Assembly: GCA_016935315.1 (NCBI GenBank)
Contig: JAFGRD010000081.1
Location: 124,001 to 188,000, forward strand
DNA length: 64,000 nucleotides
Reading direction: 5' to 3'
From: Pirellulales bacterium
Lineage (GTDB): Bacteria > Planctomycetota > Planctomycetia > Pirellulales > Thermoguttaceae
The stretch's first letter is position 1, and every line of letters begins with the position of its first letter. Made by a program: the position numbers and the translations under genes. The notes beneath the pieces are model-generated. The model ran no database searches, was not told the DNA's origin, and saw nothing but the letters and a program-made list of their open reading frames with translations. This document shows, in pieces, positions 44,311-53,240 of the stretch.

Positions 44311-46625
44311 TATTCTTCGGCCGCCGCGTAGCTGTCCAGGACCCATCGGCAGTTGACCACCTTCTCGACCAGATCCAGCGGCAGATAGTAGTATTGGTTC
44401 GAAGCCTCGAAGCCGATCCGCGAGTCCTGCCGCGTGAGCGTGAACAACTCGCGGGCCAACGCTACCTCGTCCTCGACGACGCGTCGCAATGCCTCCATGT
44501 GCCGGCGGCGTTCGGGCGTCGCCATGGTCCGGTCGCCGGCCGCCAGGGCGTTGCGGTGCAACACGAACCGCGCCTGGTTGGCGACGCTGCGAAAGTGCAG
44601 CCGGGCCGCCCGGGCCACTCGCAACTCGCCTTCGGCGGCCTCGCGCAACTCGGGAGGCGTCTTCTTTACCGCCGCCCGAAGCTCCTCGATGCCGCCTTGC
44701 CAGCCGGCGGCCACCTTCTCGAACTGCCCGGCAAAGACCTCGGCCGGATACGGCCCTCGCCAGCCGTCCAGGTCGTCGTAGGGGAGGCCGACCATCGTGG
44801 AAGCGTAGCCCGTGGGCCTGCGATGCAGCAGATTCGACGGCCCGAGCTGCACCGGACAACGATAGAGCACGCCGCCGCCGTACGGGTACTGGCGGAAGGC
44901 ATCGCTCATGGCCGTCCAGGCACGTCGCGCGTGCGAGGCACCCTCGGGGCCGAAACGCTCCCGTGCCACCGCATCGAGCACTTCGTCGATGCCCGGCGTA
45001 GGCGTCTGACTGAAGCGGTGGGCAATCTCCAGATTCGGCGAGGGATAGCCTCCCAAGCTCCAACTGAGCATCATTCCGTCCACCCCGGCCGACGCCAGAT
45101 TGTGGCAATGCTCGGCCACCAGGTCCATCACCGGCAGATACGGTACGGCCGAAAGCTCCCAGGTGTTGTTCAGTTGCACCTTGGCCGCCGTCTTCAGGCC
45201 CGCCTGCCGGGCCAGGCTCCAATGGCGCGTGGCGCGGGGCCCCGGCCCCACGGCCGAAATCGAATACTCTCCGACCGTAGTCGCCACCCCGCCTCGCCGC
45301 AACGGCAACGACCATTCGCTCACCGACATCAGCCACACCTGCTTCGGCAGCCGCGCGATGATCTCCCGCGCGTCGCCGTGCCCGCGCCAACCCCAGTCCC
45401 AGGCGATCACCTTCGCCTGGGGATTTCCGCGATGGACGCCCGCCTCGATCACCGCGTTGACCTCGGCAATGATCTCCGCGTCGCTGCGGTCGCGGCAGTG
45501 TGGGCACTGTTGCCATCGGCCGTGCGAGGCACAGTTGGTCAGGTTCTCCGAAGCCGTAATCGTGAACACACCGGCCAGGTCGGGCACCTCGGTAAACACG
45601 TGAGTCAGCGCGTCGCCGATCCACGCCCGCACCGCCGGGTGCGACGTGCACATGGCCACGTGATCGCCCTCGGGCACACCGGCCATTTCCGGCCGGCCGT
45701 CGAAGAACGCCGCCGGCATGGCCCGCGGCTCGTTCAGGTAGAGATAAACGCCGATGCGGTATCGCTTGGCCCGCTCGACGAGCTGGCGGAGATTGGCCAG
45801 GCGGATCTCGTGATCGGCGCCGAACTCGGGAAACGCCGGACTGCCCGGCGCCAGGTTGCGCAAGACCACGTGCAGCCATACGCCGTCCACACCCACCTCC
45901 GCCAGACGCTGTAGCAGGCCGTCGGGATACGGATCCAGCTCGGGACGCATCAGCGGATCGCCGAACAACGCGAAATAGGAATAGACGTAGCGCAGTGCGA
46001 ACAGCGATTTCGCCGGCCTGTCTCGCCGCACCCCGCCCGGCCGTGGCCGGCTCAGCCGACGGACGAACTCGAACCGCGGCTCGGCCTGGCGAGCCATCTG
46101 CTCGCCAAACTCGCTCCGAACCACTGCGCGGATCTCCGATGCGCGGCGACGCGCCTCGGCGCCGGGCGGCTCGTACCGCACCGGCGCGCACCGAGGTTTC
46201 AGTCCCCCCAGCTTGACCCACAGGAAGTCGTCTTCGCGGAGCGAATACGCCAGCTCCTCGGACGACATGTCCAGCAATGTCAAGAGTTGATCGTAAGGCA
46301 ACAGGTGCCAGTTTCGCCGAAGCACCGTGATGTAGCCGCGGGTTCTCTGCTCCGGCGGGATGGGAATCGCCGGCGGCAGTCCCATCGATTCGGCCACGGC
46401 GGCGACGTTCTCGACCGACGTACCCAGTACGGCGGCGATTCGCTCCGGCGGGACGGCATGCCAATTACGCCAGACGAGCGCGTGCATCGCATCGGGAAAG
46501 TACGGCAAAGCCACGGGAAGCGGAGCCGAACCGCTCGGCAAGGTCGTTTCGGCGGCGCGGCCTGCCTGGAGCCAAAACACCACCACCAGACACGCCAGCA
46601 ACCAACGCCAGTTCCATACAGTCAT
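44310..46625 (-). CDS. Secreted glycoside-hydrolase-like TIM-barrel protein
   Basis: The protein has 771 residues. The ATG at 46625 has CGGAG seven bases upstream and a signal peptide (MTVWNWRWLLACLVVVFWLQAGRAA). The middle (about 210-500) resembles a family-20-type or related TIM barrel: DGVWLHVVLRNL, KRYRIGVYLYLNEPRAMP, AGVFTITASENL and VIAWDWGWRGHGDA. A CXXC appears in QCPHCRDRS. The C-terminal part (about 600-771) is helical. The exact family cannot be set by eye; a beta-hexosaminidase-like exo-enzyme is one option. It is the first gene of a two-gene unit with the lipoate ligase and convergent to the family 95 gene. Confidence 0.72.
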   Translation of the reverse strand: MTVWNWRWLLACLVVVFWLQAGRAAETTLPSGSAPLPVALPYFPDAMHALVWRNWHAVPPERIAAVLGTSVENVAAVAESMGLPPAIPIPPEQRTRGYITVLRRNWHLLPYDQLLTLLDMSSEELAYSLREDDFLWVKLGGLKPRCAPVRYEPPGAEARRRASEIRAVVRSEFGEQMARQAEPRFEFVRRLSRPRPGGVRRDRPAKSLFALRYVYSYFALFGDPLMRPELDPYPDGLLQRLAEVGVDGVWLHVVLRNLAPGSPAFPEFGADHEIRLANLRQLVERAKRYRIGVYLYLNEPRAMPAAFFDGRPEMAGVPEGDHVAMCTSHPAVRAWIGDALTHVFTEVPDLAGVFTITASENLTNCASHGRWQQCPHCRDRSDAEIIAEVNAVIEAGVHRGNPQAKVIAWDWGWRGHGDAREIIARLPKQVWLMSVSEWSLPLRRGGVATTVGEYSISAVGPGPRATRHWSLARQAGLKTAAKVQLNNTWELSAVPYLPVMDLVAEHCHNLASAGVDGMMLSWSLGGYPSPNLEIAHRFSQTPTPGIDEVLDAVARERFGPEGASHARRAWTAMSDAFRQYPYGGGVLYRCPVQLGPSNLLHRRPTGYASTMVGLPYDDLDGWRGPYPAEVFAGQFEKVAAGWQGGIEELRAAVKKTPPELREAAEGELRVARAARLHFRSVANQARFVLHRNALAAGDRTMATPERRRHMEALRRVVEDEVALARELFTLTRQDSRIGFEASNQYYYLPLDLVEKVVNCRWVLDSYAAAEE

Positions 46626-47048
46626 GTGCGTACTCCGGGGATCGAGAGGCTGCGGCCTCACGGCGGTGCGAAAGTGTCGCTTCCAGTTTACACGAATCCT
46701 CTGGAACGGCTGTAGCGGTTGGGCAAGGTTGCCCTCTAAGTAGTTGCCGTTTAAGGGGTTCGGTCGCTCTGCGAAAATGGGTACTCGGCACGTTCTCGGC
46801 GAAACTTGAAAAATCTTGGAAGTCCTAACACATTGCCGCGTCGCAATTAACGGCTCGACTCCTTGCCGGCCTGCCTTGCGACCATTTGCCGTAAACGCCA
46901 TTGTCTGGCAGACTCATTGGAAGGGGCTTTTCGCCACCGACAAGGCGGCGGAGGGGTTCCACGTACGTAGTAAGATTCAATAGGCATTGCCAACCGCGGG
47001 CAGAACAAGGAGATCGCTTTCGGCCGCGACGGCCGGCGAGGTGAGATC
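46626..47048. other. Intergenic region between divergent genes
   Basis: A gap upstream of both the glycoside-hydrolase-like gene and the YTV gene, with lower GC than its surroundings. I see no RNA gene, reading frame of note or clear paired promoter. It presumably carries both promoters. Confidence 0.4.
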
Positions 47049-48443
47049 ATGATGAGATTGTCCATCCGTCTTCTGGTAACGCTGTCGGTCCTGGCAATGT
47101 GGACTGCCGGGGCCCGGGCTCAAGTCTGTTGTCCTCCGTCGGCGTGCCTGACGTGTGACAACGGCCAGGCGTATCGGCTGGTGTACCAGACCGTATACGA
47201 CCAGCGCGAAGTAACCGCCTATCGGATCGAGTACGAAACGGTTTGCGAGCAGCAGCAGGTAACCCGCTATCGCCCCGTCTGGGAAACCGGAGTCCGCGAG
47301 TGCCGCTATACGGTGGCCCGGCCCATGGTCGAAACCACGATGCGGGAAGAGCGTTACACGGTCTGCCGGCCGGTATACGAAACGCAGACGCGGGATTGCA
47401 GCTACGATCGGGTTCGCTACGTGCAGGAAACCTGCGAGCGGGAAGAGCGTTACACGGTCTGCAAGCCGGTCTGGGAAACCCGCGAGCGCCGCGAGTGCTA
47501 CACGGTCTGCAAGCCGGTCGTCGAGACGGTCTACCGGACCGAATACCGTACGGTGATGGAGCCGGTGACCACGACACAAACCACCTACGTGGACCAGGGC
47601 TGTTTCGTCGAGCAAACGGTGTTCAAGCCCGGTCTGCCCGCCACCCGGCTGCGGTGGATGCCGGCCAACTGCGCGGTCGATCCGGCCACCGGCCAGACCG
47701 TCTATCAGCGGGCGGGCCTGTACTGGGTCCAGATTCCGCGGGGCCGCTACGAGGTGCAGCGCGTTTGGCAGGCGAACCTGATTCCTCAACAGGTCCAGCA
47801 GACCGCGTACTGCCCGAAGGTCGTTTCGCAACAGGTCCCCGTGCAGGTCTGCCGGTATGAGCGGGAACAAGTCGTCCGCACCGTCCCGTACCAGGTTTGC
47901 CGCATGGTTCGCCAGGAGCAGGTCCGCAAGGTGCCCTATACGGTTTGCCGGCCGGTTGTCGAGCGCGTCGAGCGCAAAGTGCCCATCCAGGTTTGCCGCT
48001 GGGTCAACGAGGAACGCGTCCGCCAGGTGCCCGTGAGGACCTGCCGGATGGTTCATGAGGACCGGGTCGAGAAGATTCCCTACCGGGTCTGCCGCATGGT
48101 GGCGGTCCAGGAGACGGTCCGCGTGCCGCGATGTGTCGAGAAGCGGATCCCGGTGAAGTACACCTACTGCGTGCCGCGGGTGGTCTGTTGCCGGGTGCCG
48201 CTGGATTGCACGGGCGAGCCGGTCGCGGCCGCCACTGCCGAGTCGCAAGGGCCGACGCCCGCCGCGCGCGGCGAAAAAGACACCACCACCGACGCCGCCG
48301 ACCAGGCGCCGCAACTGGACCCCAATGAGCCCCTGCCGAGATTGCCGGCCGGTGGCGCGCCCGAGACCGACACGTCGCCGGACAGCCGCGGCCCGGCGCC
48401 GCAGACCGACGTCTTCCCGGAAACCGGTGGCGCGACCACGTAG
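47049..48443 (+). CDS. YTV-repeat cysteine-rich wall protein
   Basis: The protein has 464 residues with a signal peptide (to about 25). It is built of short repeats in the style of EERYTVCRPVYET, RECYTVCKPVVET, REQVVRTVPYQVCRMVR and ERKVPIQVCRWVNEE, with cysteines every 20-30 residues. The YTV family was described in Rhodopirellula and is tied to the proteinaceous, disulfide-rich planctomycete cell wall. The last 80 residues are acidic, Pro/Thr-rich and repeat-free. AGGTGA precedes the ATG. Cross-linking by disulfides is inferred. It is convergent with dnaE, five bases apart. Confidence 0.9.
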   Translation: MMRLSIRLLVTLSVLAMWTAGARAQVCCPPSACLTCDNGQAYRLVYQTVYDQREVTAYRIEYETVCEQQQVTRYRPVWETGVRECRYTVARPMVETTMREERYTVCRPVYETQTRDCSYDRVRYVQETCEREERYTVCKPVWETRERRECYTVCKPVVETVYRTEYRTVMEPVTTTQTTYVDQGCFVEQTVFKPGLPATRLRWMPANCAVDPATGQTVYQRAGLYWVQIPRGRYEVQRVWQANLIPQQVQQTAYCPKVVSQQVPVQVCRYEREQVVRTVPYQVCRMVRQEQVRKVPYTVCRPVVERVERKVPIQVCRWVNEERVRQVPVRTCRMVHEDRVEKIPYRVCRMVAVQETVRVPRCVEKRIPVKYTYCVPRVVCCRVPLDCTGEPVAAATAESQGPTPAARGEKDTTTDAADQAPQLDPNEPLPRLPAGGAPETDTSPDSRGPAPQTDVFPETGGATT

Positions 48444-48448
48444 CGGGC

Positions 48449-51400
48449 TCATCGGGCCCGCGATCTGCCATTGGCCCTGCCGCCCCCGGCGGCCGTCGGC
48501 GTCGCGGTCACCAGTTGGAAGTTGCCCGGTCCCAGAAGATCGTCCACTCGCGAGCGCATCTCCCCGCCGACCGCCACGCGGAACTGGTCGCAGCGGCAGG
48601 GAACGCGGCGGCCGTCGCTGAGGCAGATCACCAATTGCAGTTCGCACGAGCCCGGATAGCCGCGGAGGATCTCGTGCAATTGCTCCAGTGCACGCTGCCC
48701 GTGGCCGTCCTCGACGACGCGGATCCTGATCCCGCGCGTGTAGCGAGAGGCCAACTCCTCCAGGGGGACGATTTCGTTGACGATCAGGTTGGCTTCCTCG
48801 CTTCCGGGCCGCTTGTCGATCGCGCCGCGGACGACCACGATGGCGTCCGGCTGCACCCTCTCGCCGTAGGTGACGAACTGATCGGGCCACAAGATGCACC
48901 GGATCAGCCCCGTCATGTCTTCCAGGTCGAACATGGCATAGCGGCTGGGGCTGCCGGGTTTCGGGTTCTTCGTGTGGGAATGTTTGATCGCCGCCAGCAT
49001 GCCGCCGAGCATGACCTCCGTGCGGTGGCCGAGTCGGGCCGCCTCGGTCGTCGTGTGTGAGCAGTACGTCGCCAGCGTTTTTGCGTGCTCGGCCAGCGGG
49101 TGGCTGGAAAGATAGAACCCCAGCACTTCCTTCTCCTTGGCCAGTTGGTCGCGCTGCGGCCAATCGGGCACGTCGGGCAGATTGGCCGTGCCGGAGTCTT
49201 CCTGTTCGTCGCGATCGTCGTCGCCGAACAGGCCCATCTGGCCGCTGCGGCGATCGGCCGCGGCGGCGGCCCCCGACTGCAGGGCCCGATCGACCGCGGC
49301 GAACAGTTGCGACCGCCGGGCGCCCAACGAGTCGAACGCGCCGGCCTTGACCAGCGTCTCGATGGCCGCGCGATTGACGGTGCCGGGATCGAGACGCTCG
49401 CAGAAGTCGAAGAGGCTGAGGTACGGCCCGCCACGGCTGCGCTCCTGGGCGATCGCCAAGGCCGCCGCCCCGCCGCATCCCTTGATCGCCGAGAGGGCGA
49501 AGTAGACCTTCCCGTCAGCCACGGCGAACTCGGCCGCCGAGCAGCTCACGTCCGGGGCCACCACCTCGATGCCCATCCGCTGGCAGTCTTCCAGGTGCTC
49601 GACCAGCGAGTCCTTCTTCTTGAAGTTGCGGCCCGGGATGTCGCTGGAGAGCAACGCGGCCATGAATTCGACCGGGTAGTGGGCCTTCAGGTACGCGGTC
49701 ATGTAGGCGATCAGGGCGTAGGCCGTCGAATGGCTCTTGTTGAACCCGTAGCCGGCGAACTTCTCGATCATTCCGAACAGCTCCTCGGCCTTCTTCTTCG
49801 TCAGGCCCTTCTCGTGCGCGTTCCGGACGAACTCCTCGCGGAACCTGGCGATGATCGGCAGCTTCTTCTTGCTGATCGCCTTGATGCAGGTGTAGGCGCT
49901 GGCCAGTTCGATGCCGCCAAGCCGGTTGAGAATCCGCATCACCTGTTCCTGGAAAACCATCACCCCGTGTGTCTCTTGGAGGATCGCTTCCATCACGGGG
50001 TGCGGATACTCGGCCTGCTTCCGGCCGTGCTTCACCTGGATGTAGTCGTCGACCATGCCGCCTTCCAGCGGCCCGGGACGGTACAAGGCGTTGGTGGCGA
50101 TGATGTCGCGGAAGTGGTCGGGCTTCATCCGTTGCAGAAGGTCGCGGATCCCGCCGCTCTCGAACTGAAAAATGCCCTTCGTCTCGCCGCGGCAGAAGAC
50201 GTCGAACGTCTCCTGATCGTCCAAGGGGAACGCGTAAAGGTCGACCCTCTCGCCCGTGGTCTGCTCGATCAGCCCGACAACCTTCGACAGGATGGTCAAG
50301 TTCCTCAGACCCAGGAAGTCCATCTTCAACAGCCCGGCCGCCTCCACGTCGGCCATCGCCCATTGCGTGATGATCTCCTCCTTGCCCTGGATGTGCTGCA
50401 GGGGAACGTAGTCGGTCAGCGGGCGGTCGGCGATCACCACGGCGGCGGCGTGCGTGCCCACGTTGCGGGCCAGCCCCTCGATCTGCATGGCCAGATCGAG
50501 CAACTCCCGCACCTCGCCGTCGGTCTCGTGGGCTTTCTTCAGGTCCTCGCTCTTCTCCAGCGCCTTCTTGAGCGTGATTCCCAACTCCTCGGGCACCTTG
50601 GCCACCACGGCGTCTACCCGCGGAATCGGCAGCCCCAGCGCGCGGCCTACGTCGCGGATGGCGGCTCGGGCAGCCAGCGTGCCGAAGGTGCCGATTTGCG
50701 CCACGTTCTGCACGCCGTACTTGTCCTTGACGTATTGGATCACCTCGTTGCGCCGCTGCTGGTCGAAGTCGATGTCGATATCGGGGGCTTCCAGCCGGTT
50801 CTCGTCGAGAAACCGCTCGAACAGCAGGTCATATTCCAGCGGGCAGACATGGCTCAGGTGCAGCGCGTAGCAGACCAGCGAGCCCACGCCGGAACCGCGG
50901 GCCGTGGCTTCGATCCCCCGCGATCGGGCGAAGTGAACAAAATCCCAGACGATCAGAAAGTAGTTGGGAAACCCCAGCTTGTTGATCACGCCCAACTCGC
51001 GGTCCAGCCGGTCGAGAACCTCTTGCGAAAGCCGGCCGTCCACGCACCGGTTCGGGTTCGCCGCGTAGCGCTGCTTGAGGCCCTCCAGGCACAGCTCGCG
51101 GAGGTAATCCTCCGAGGCCTTTTCCTCCGGCGGCGTGAAGACCGGAAAATGGCGGTGGCCCAGCTCCAACTCGATATCCACCGTGTCGGCGATCTCCTGC
51201 GATCGCTTCACCGCTTCCTCGTGCCCGGGAAACGCCGCGTACATCTCTTCCGGGCTGCGAAGATAAAACTCGTGGGTCTCCATCTTCATGCGGTTACTGT
51301 CGGTGCGGAACTTGCCGGTGTTCACGCACAGCAGGATGTCCTGGGCCTCGTGATCCTCGCGGTCGATGTAGTGAACGTCGCTGGTGGCGACCAGGGGCAG

Positions 51401-52009
51401 GCCCATCCGCCGGGCCACTTCCACGGCCCCCTCCATGGCCACCCGCTGCACTTCGAGGTGATTGTTCTGAATCTCGATGAAGTAGCGGTCGCCGAACAGC
51501 CCTTGAAACCACGCTGCCACTTCCATGGCCTGGTCAATGCCGGTCTCCCCGCCGGCCAACACCGCACGGTTCAGCTCGCTGGAAACACAGCCGCTGAGGC
51601 AGATCAACCCCTCGTGGTGGGCCTCGAGCAACTGCTTGTCGATCCGCGGCTTGAAATAGAACCCTTCCAGAAAAGCGGCCGACGAAAGCTTCAGGAGGTT
51701 GCGAAACCCCACGCGGTCGCGAGCCAGCAGCGTGAGATGGTAGCTGGCGTCCTTCGTGCCGCTGGCCTCCTTGTGGAAGCGGCTGCCGGGGGCAATGTAC
51801 GCCTCGAACCCGAGGATCGGATTCAGACCCAAGTCCTTGGCCTTCCGATAAAACGGCAGCGCCCCGTGCAAGTTGCCATGGTCGGTCAACGCCAAGGCGT
51901 TCATCCGCAGGGCCTTGGCCCGCTCGAGCAGACCGCCGATCGACCCCGCGCCGTCGAGCAGACTGTAGTGGCTATGGCAGTGCAGGTGGACAAAGGGGGG
52001 CGTGCTCAT
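48449..52009 (-). CDS. dnaE: DNA polymerase III alpha subunit
   Basis: The protein has 1,186 residues, normal for replicative DnaE. GGAGG stands seven bases before the ATG. The N-terminal PHP domain opens with HLHCHSHYSLLDGAG. The catalytic aspartates are in PDIDIDFD (about 407-414) and KMDFLGLRN (about 566). The GRNFKKKDSLVEHLEDC and LGFYLSSHPLAEH blocks belong to thumb/fingers and linker. The last 150 residues contain an OB-fold (MLGGMLAAIKHSHTKN) and the tau-binding tail region. It replicates the chromosome. No neighbouring replication gene is present. Confidence 0.97.
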   Translation of the reverse strand: MSTPPFVHLHCHSHYSLLDGAGSIGGLLERAKALRMNALALTDHGNLHGALPFYRKAKDLGLNPILGFEAYIAPGSRFHKEASGTKDASYHLTLLARDRVGFRNLLKLSSAAFLEGFYFKPRIDKQLLEAHHEGLICLSGCVSSELNRAVLAGGETGIDQAMEVAAWFQGLFGDRYFIEIQNNHLEVQRVAMEGAVEVARRMGLPLVATSDVHYIDREDHEAQDILLCVNTGKFRTDSNRMKMETHEFYLRSPEEMYAAFPGHEEAVKRSQEIADTVDIELELGHRHFPVFTPPEEKASEDYLRELCLEGLKQRYAANPNRCVDGRLSQEVLDRLDRELGVINKLGFPNYFLIVWDFVHFARSRGIEATARGSGVGSLVCYALHLSHVCPLEYDLLFERFLDENRLEAPDIDIDFDQQRRNEVIQYVKDKYGVQNVAQIGTFGTLAARAAIRDVGRALGLPIPRVDAVVAKVPEELGITLKKALEKSEDLKKAHETDGEVRELLDLAMQIEGLARNVGTHAAAVVIADRPLTDYVPLQHIQGKEEIITQWAMADVEAAGLLKMDFLGLRNLTILSKVVGLIEQTTGERVDLYAFPLDDQETFDVFCRGETKGIFQFESGGIRDLLQRMKPDHFRDIIATNALYRPGPLEGGMVDDYIQVKHGRKQAEYPHPVMEAILQETHGVMVFQEQVMRILNRLGGIELASAYTCIKAISKKKLPIIARFREEFVRNAHEKGLTKKKAEELFGMIEKFAGYGFNKSHSTAYALIAYMTAYLKAHYPVEFMAALLSSDIPGRNFKKKDSLVEHLEDCQRMGIEVVAPDVSCSAAEFAVADGKVYFALSAIKGCGGAAALAIAQERSRGGPYLSLFDFCERLDPGTVNRAAIETLVKAGAFDSLGARRSQLFAAVDRALQSGAAAAADRRSGQMGLFGDDDRDEQEDSGTANLPDVPDWPQRDQLAKEKEVLGFYLSSHPLAEHAKTLATYCSHTTTEAARLGHRTEVMLGGMLAAIKHSHTKNPKPGSPSRYAMFDLEDMTGLIRCILWPDQFVTYGERVQPDAIVVVRGAIDKRPGSEEANLIVNEIVPLEELASRYTRGIRIRVVEDGHGQRALEQLHEILRGYPGSCELQLVICLSDGRRVPCRCDQFRVAVGGEMRSRVDDLLGPGNFQLVTATPTAAGGGRANGRSRAR

Positions 52010-52209
52010 CGAGGTCCTCCGTGCGCATATTCTCGATTCGTAGACTTCCTCGTCTCGGCGACGACGAGCGACGATCGGGCATTCTACCATCACGGGACCG
52101 TCGGTTGTAGGAGCCCCATAGCGGCGGGGCATGGATGCCGCCCGCGGCTTACGGCCCGTGTAGCGACGTGTGGGGCGTTGCCGCACGGCAAAAGGCGGCG
52201 CGCGAGCCG

Positions 52210-52884
52210 TCAGTCCAGCGGTTCGCCGATCGCACGCAGATACCCGGCCACGCGATCCTGCAGATCGATCAGATTCTGCCACTGGCGCTGCTCGACGGTC
52301 ACCCGGTCTGATTTGCCTTTGGCTTCGACCGACTCAATCAGCCCGCGCAATCGCAAGTGGAGGTATTGCAGCAATTCGGCGAGCTGCGCGGTCTGGCCCG
52401 GGCCAAGACGGGAAGGCAGCTCCGGGGGAATCAGCGTGTGGAGCGTGGCCTGGGCGTCCGGATCTTCCGACCAATTCAACTCGAACTCCAGCGAGACGGA
52501 ATCCGAGCCCTGCTCCACCTCTTCGGCGTCGAGCGTGACCCCTTGCGACAGGTCGGCGCCTCGCAAGCCGGCCAACCGTCGGGCGATGTCGTCCCGCGAG
52601 CCGAACAGCAGCACGGTCCGCCCCACGGTGATCACGTCGCCCGGCCGCAGCCTCCAGATCTGCACGTTCTCGCCGTTGACCTTGGTCCCGTTGGTGCTCT
52701 CCAGGTCGGTCAGCACGACCTTGTCCTGGTCCTCCTGGATCTTCAGGTGGAACCGGCTGATTCGCTCGTCGTTGAGTTGGACCGGATTGCCCTCTTCGCG
52801 CCCCACGGTCAGCGGCGTGGGCACGTCCTCGAACACCCGCCCCCGGTCGGCTCCATCCAGTACCCTTAACGTGATCAGCGCCAT
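52210..52884 (-). CDS. FHA-domain protein
   Basis: The protein has 224 residues. The forkhead-associated domain spans about 5-95: LTVGREEGNPVQLND, ERISRFHLKIQ and LTDLESTNGTKVNG carry the phosphothreonine-binding arginine, serine/histidine and asparagine positions. Residues about 110-224 are helical and acidic, with no motif known to me; the last 60 (LAELLQYLHLRLRGLIESVE) may form a coiled coil. It is likely to read Ser/Thr phosphorylation in the cytoplasm. No kinase gene is close by. It lies upstream of dnaE on the same strand, with a 200-base gap. Confidence 0.9.
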   Translation of the reverse strand: MALITLRVLDGADRGRVFEDVPTPLTVGREEGNPVQLNDERISRFHLKIQEDQDKVVLTDLESTNGTKVNGENVQIWRLRPGDVITVGRTVLLFGSRDDIARRLAGLRGADLSQGVTLDAEEVEQGSDSVSLEFELNWSEDPDAQATLHTLIPPELPSRLGPGQTAQLAELLQYLHLRLRGLIESVEAKGKSDRVTVEQRQWQNLIDLQDRVAGYLRAIGEPLD

Positions 52885-53022
52885 GGAGTCGTGCCCGACG
52901 TGTTGCAGCGGGAGAGTCCGGTTGCCAACAGGAGAGTCTACGCGACTTGTCGACCCAAACGAGTGGTTTCTCCATTATCGTGCCGCGGCGATCCAGGTCA
53001 AGGGACCCACTCGCGTGGGGCC

Positions 53023-53118
53023 GGGCTTCGGCGGGCCAGGTCTTCGGCGGGCCAGGTCTTCGGCGGGCCAGGTCTTCGGCGGGCCAGGTTTTCGGCGGGC
53101 TAGGTCTTCGGCGGGCCA
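53023..53118. repeat. 16-bp tandem repeat, six units
   Basis: The unit is GGTCTTCGGCGGGCCA; units one and five have one or two changes (GGGCTTCGG and GGTTTTCGGCGGGCTA). It ends at 53118 before AGAAACG. It has no spacer-like variation and is not CRISPR. It lies upstream of the FHA gene, on its promoter side. Confidence 0.9.
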
Positions 53119-53144
53119 AGAAACGTGCAGACCCATTCAAGAAA

Positions 53145-53181
53145 GGGCCGGACAACCGCTGGTGCTGCGGCTGTCCGGCCC
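53145..53181 (-). terminator. Hairpin after the M56 gene
   Basis: GGGCCGGACAACCGC / GCGGCTGTCCGGCCC, a 15-bp stem with one G-U pair and loop TGGTGCT. On the - strand it is followed by TTTCTTG. It is placed 60 bases downstream of the stop at 53241, so a terminator is plausible although the T-run is weak. Confidence 0.55.
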
Positions 53182-53240
53182 TGTGGGTATCATGCCAGTT
53201 TCCTGGTCAAAGGCCTCCCGGCCCGGAGAGAACGCCCTGG

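Larger units (their letters stand above)
52885..53240. other. Intergenic region with minisatellite and hairpin
   Basis: Between the M56 gene end and the FHA gene start. It contains a 16-base tandem repeat (53023-53118) and a strong hairpin (53145-53181). Nothing else is recognised. Confidence 0.6.

Noticed and set aside
41154-46625. A complete polysaccharide-utilisation system
   Set aside because: Only two carbohydrate enzymes are present, with no transporter, sulfatase or regulator. The lipoate ligase is unrelated.
46626-47048. tRNA or small-RNA gene in a lower-GC gap
   Set aside because: No cloverleaf, T-loop consensus or terminator pair could be found by eye.
53023-53118. Possible CRISPR array
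   Set aside because: Units are contiguous 16-mers with no unique spacers, and no cas gene is near.
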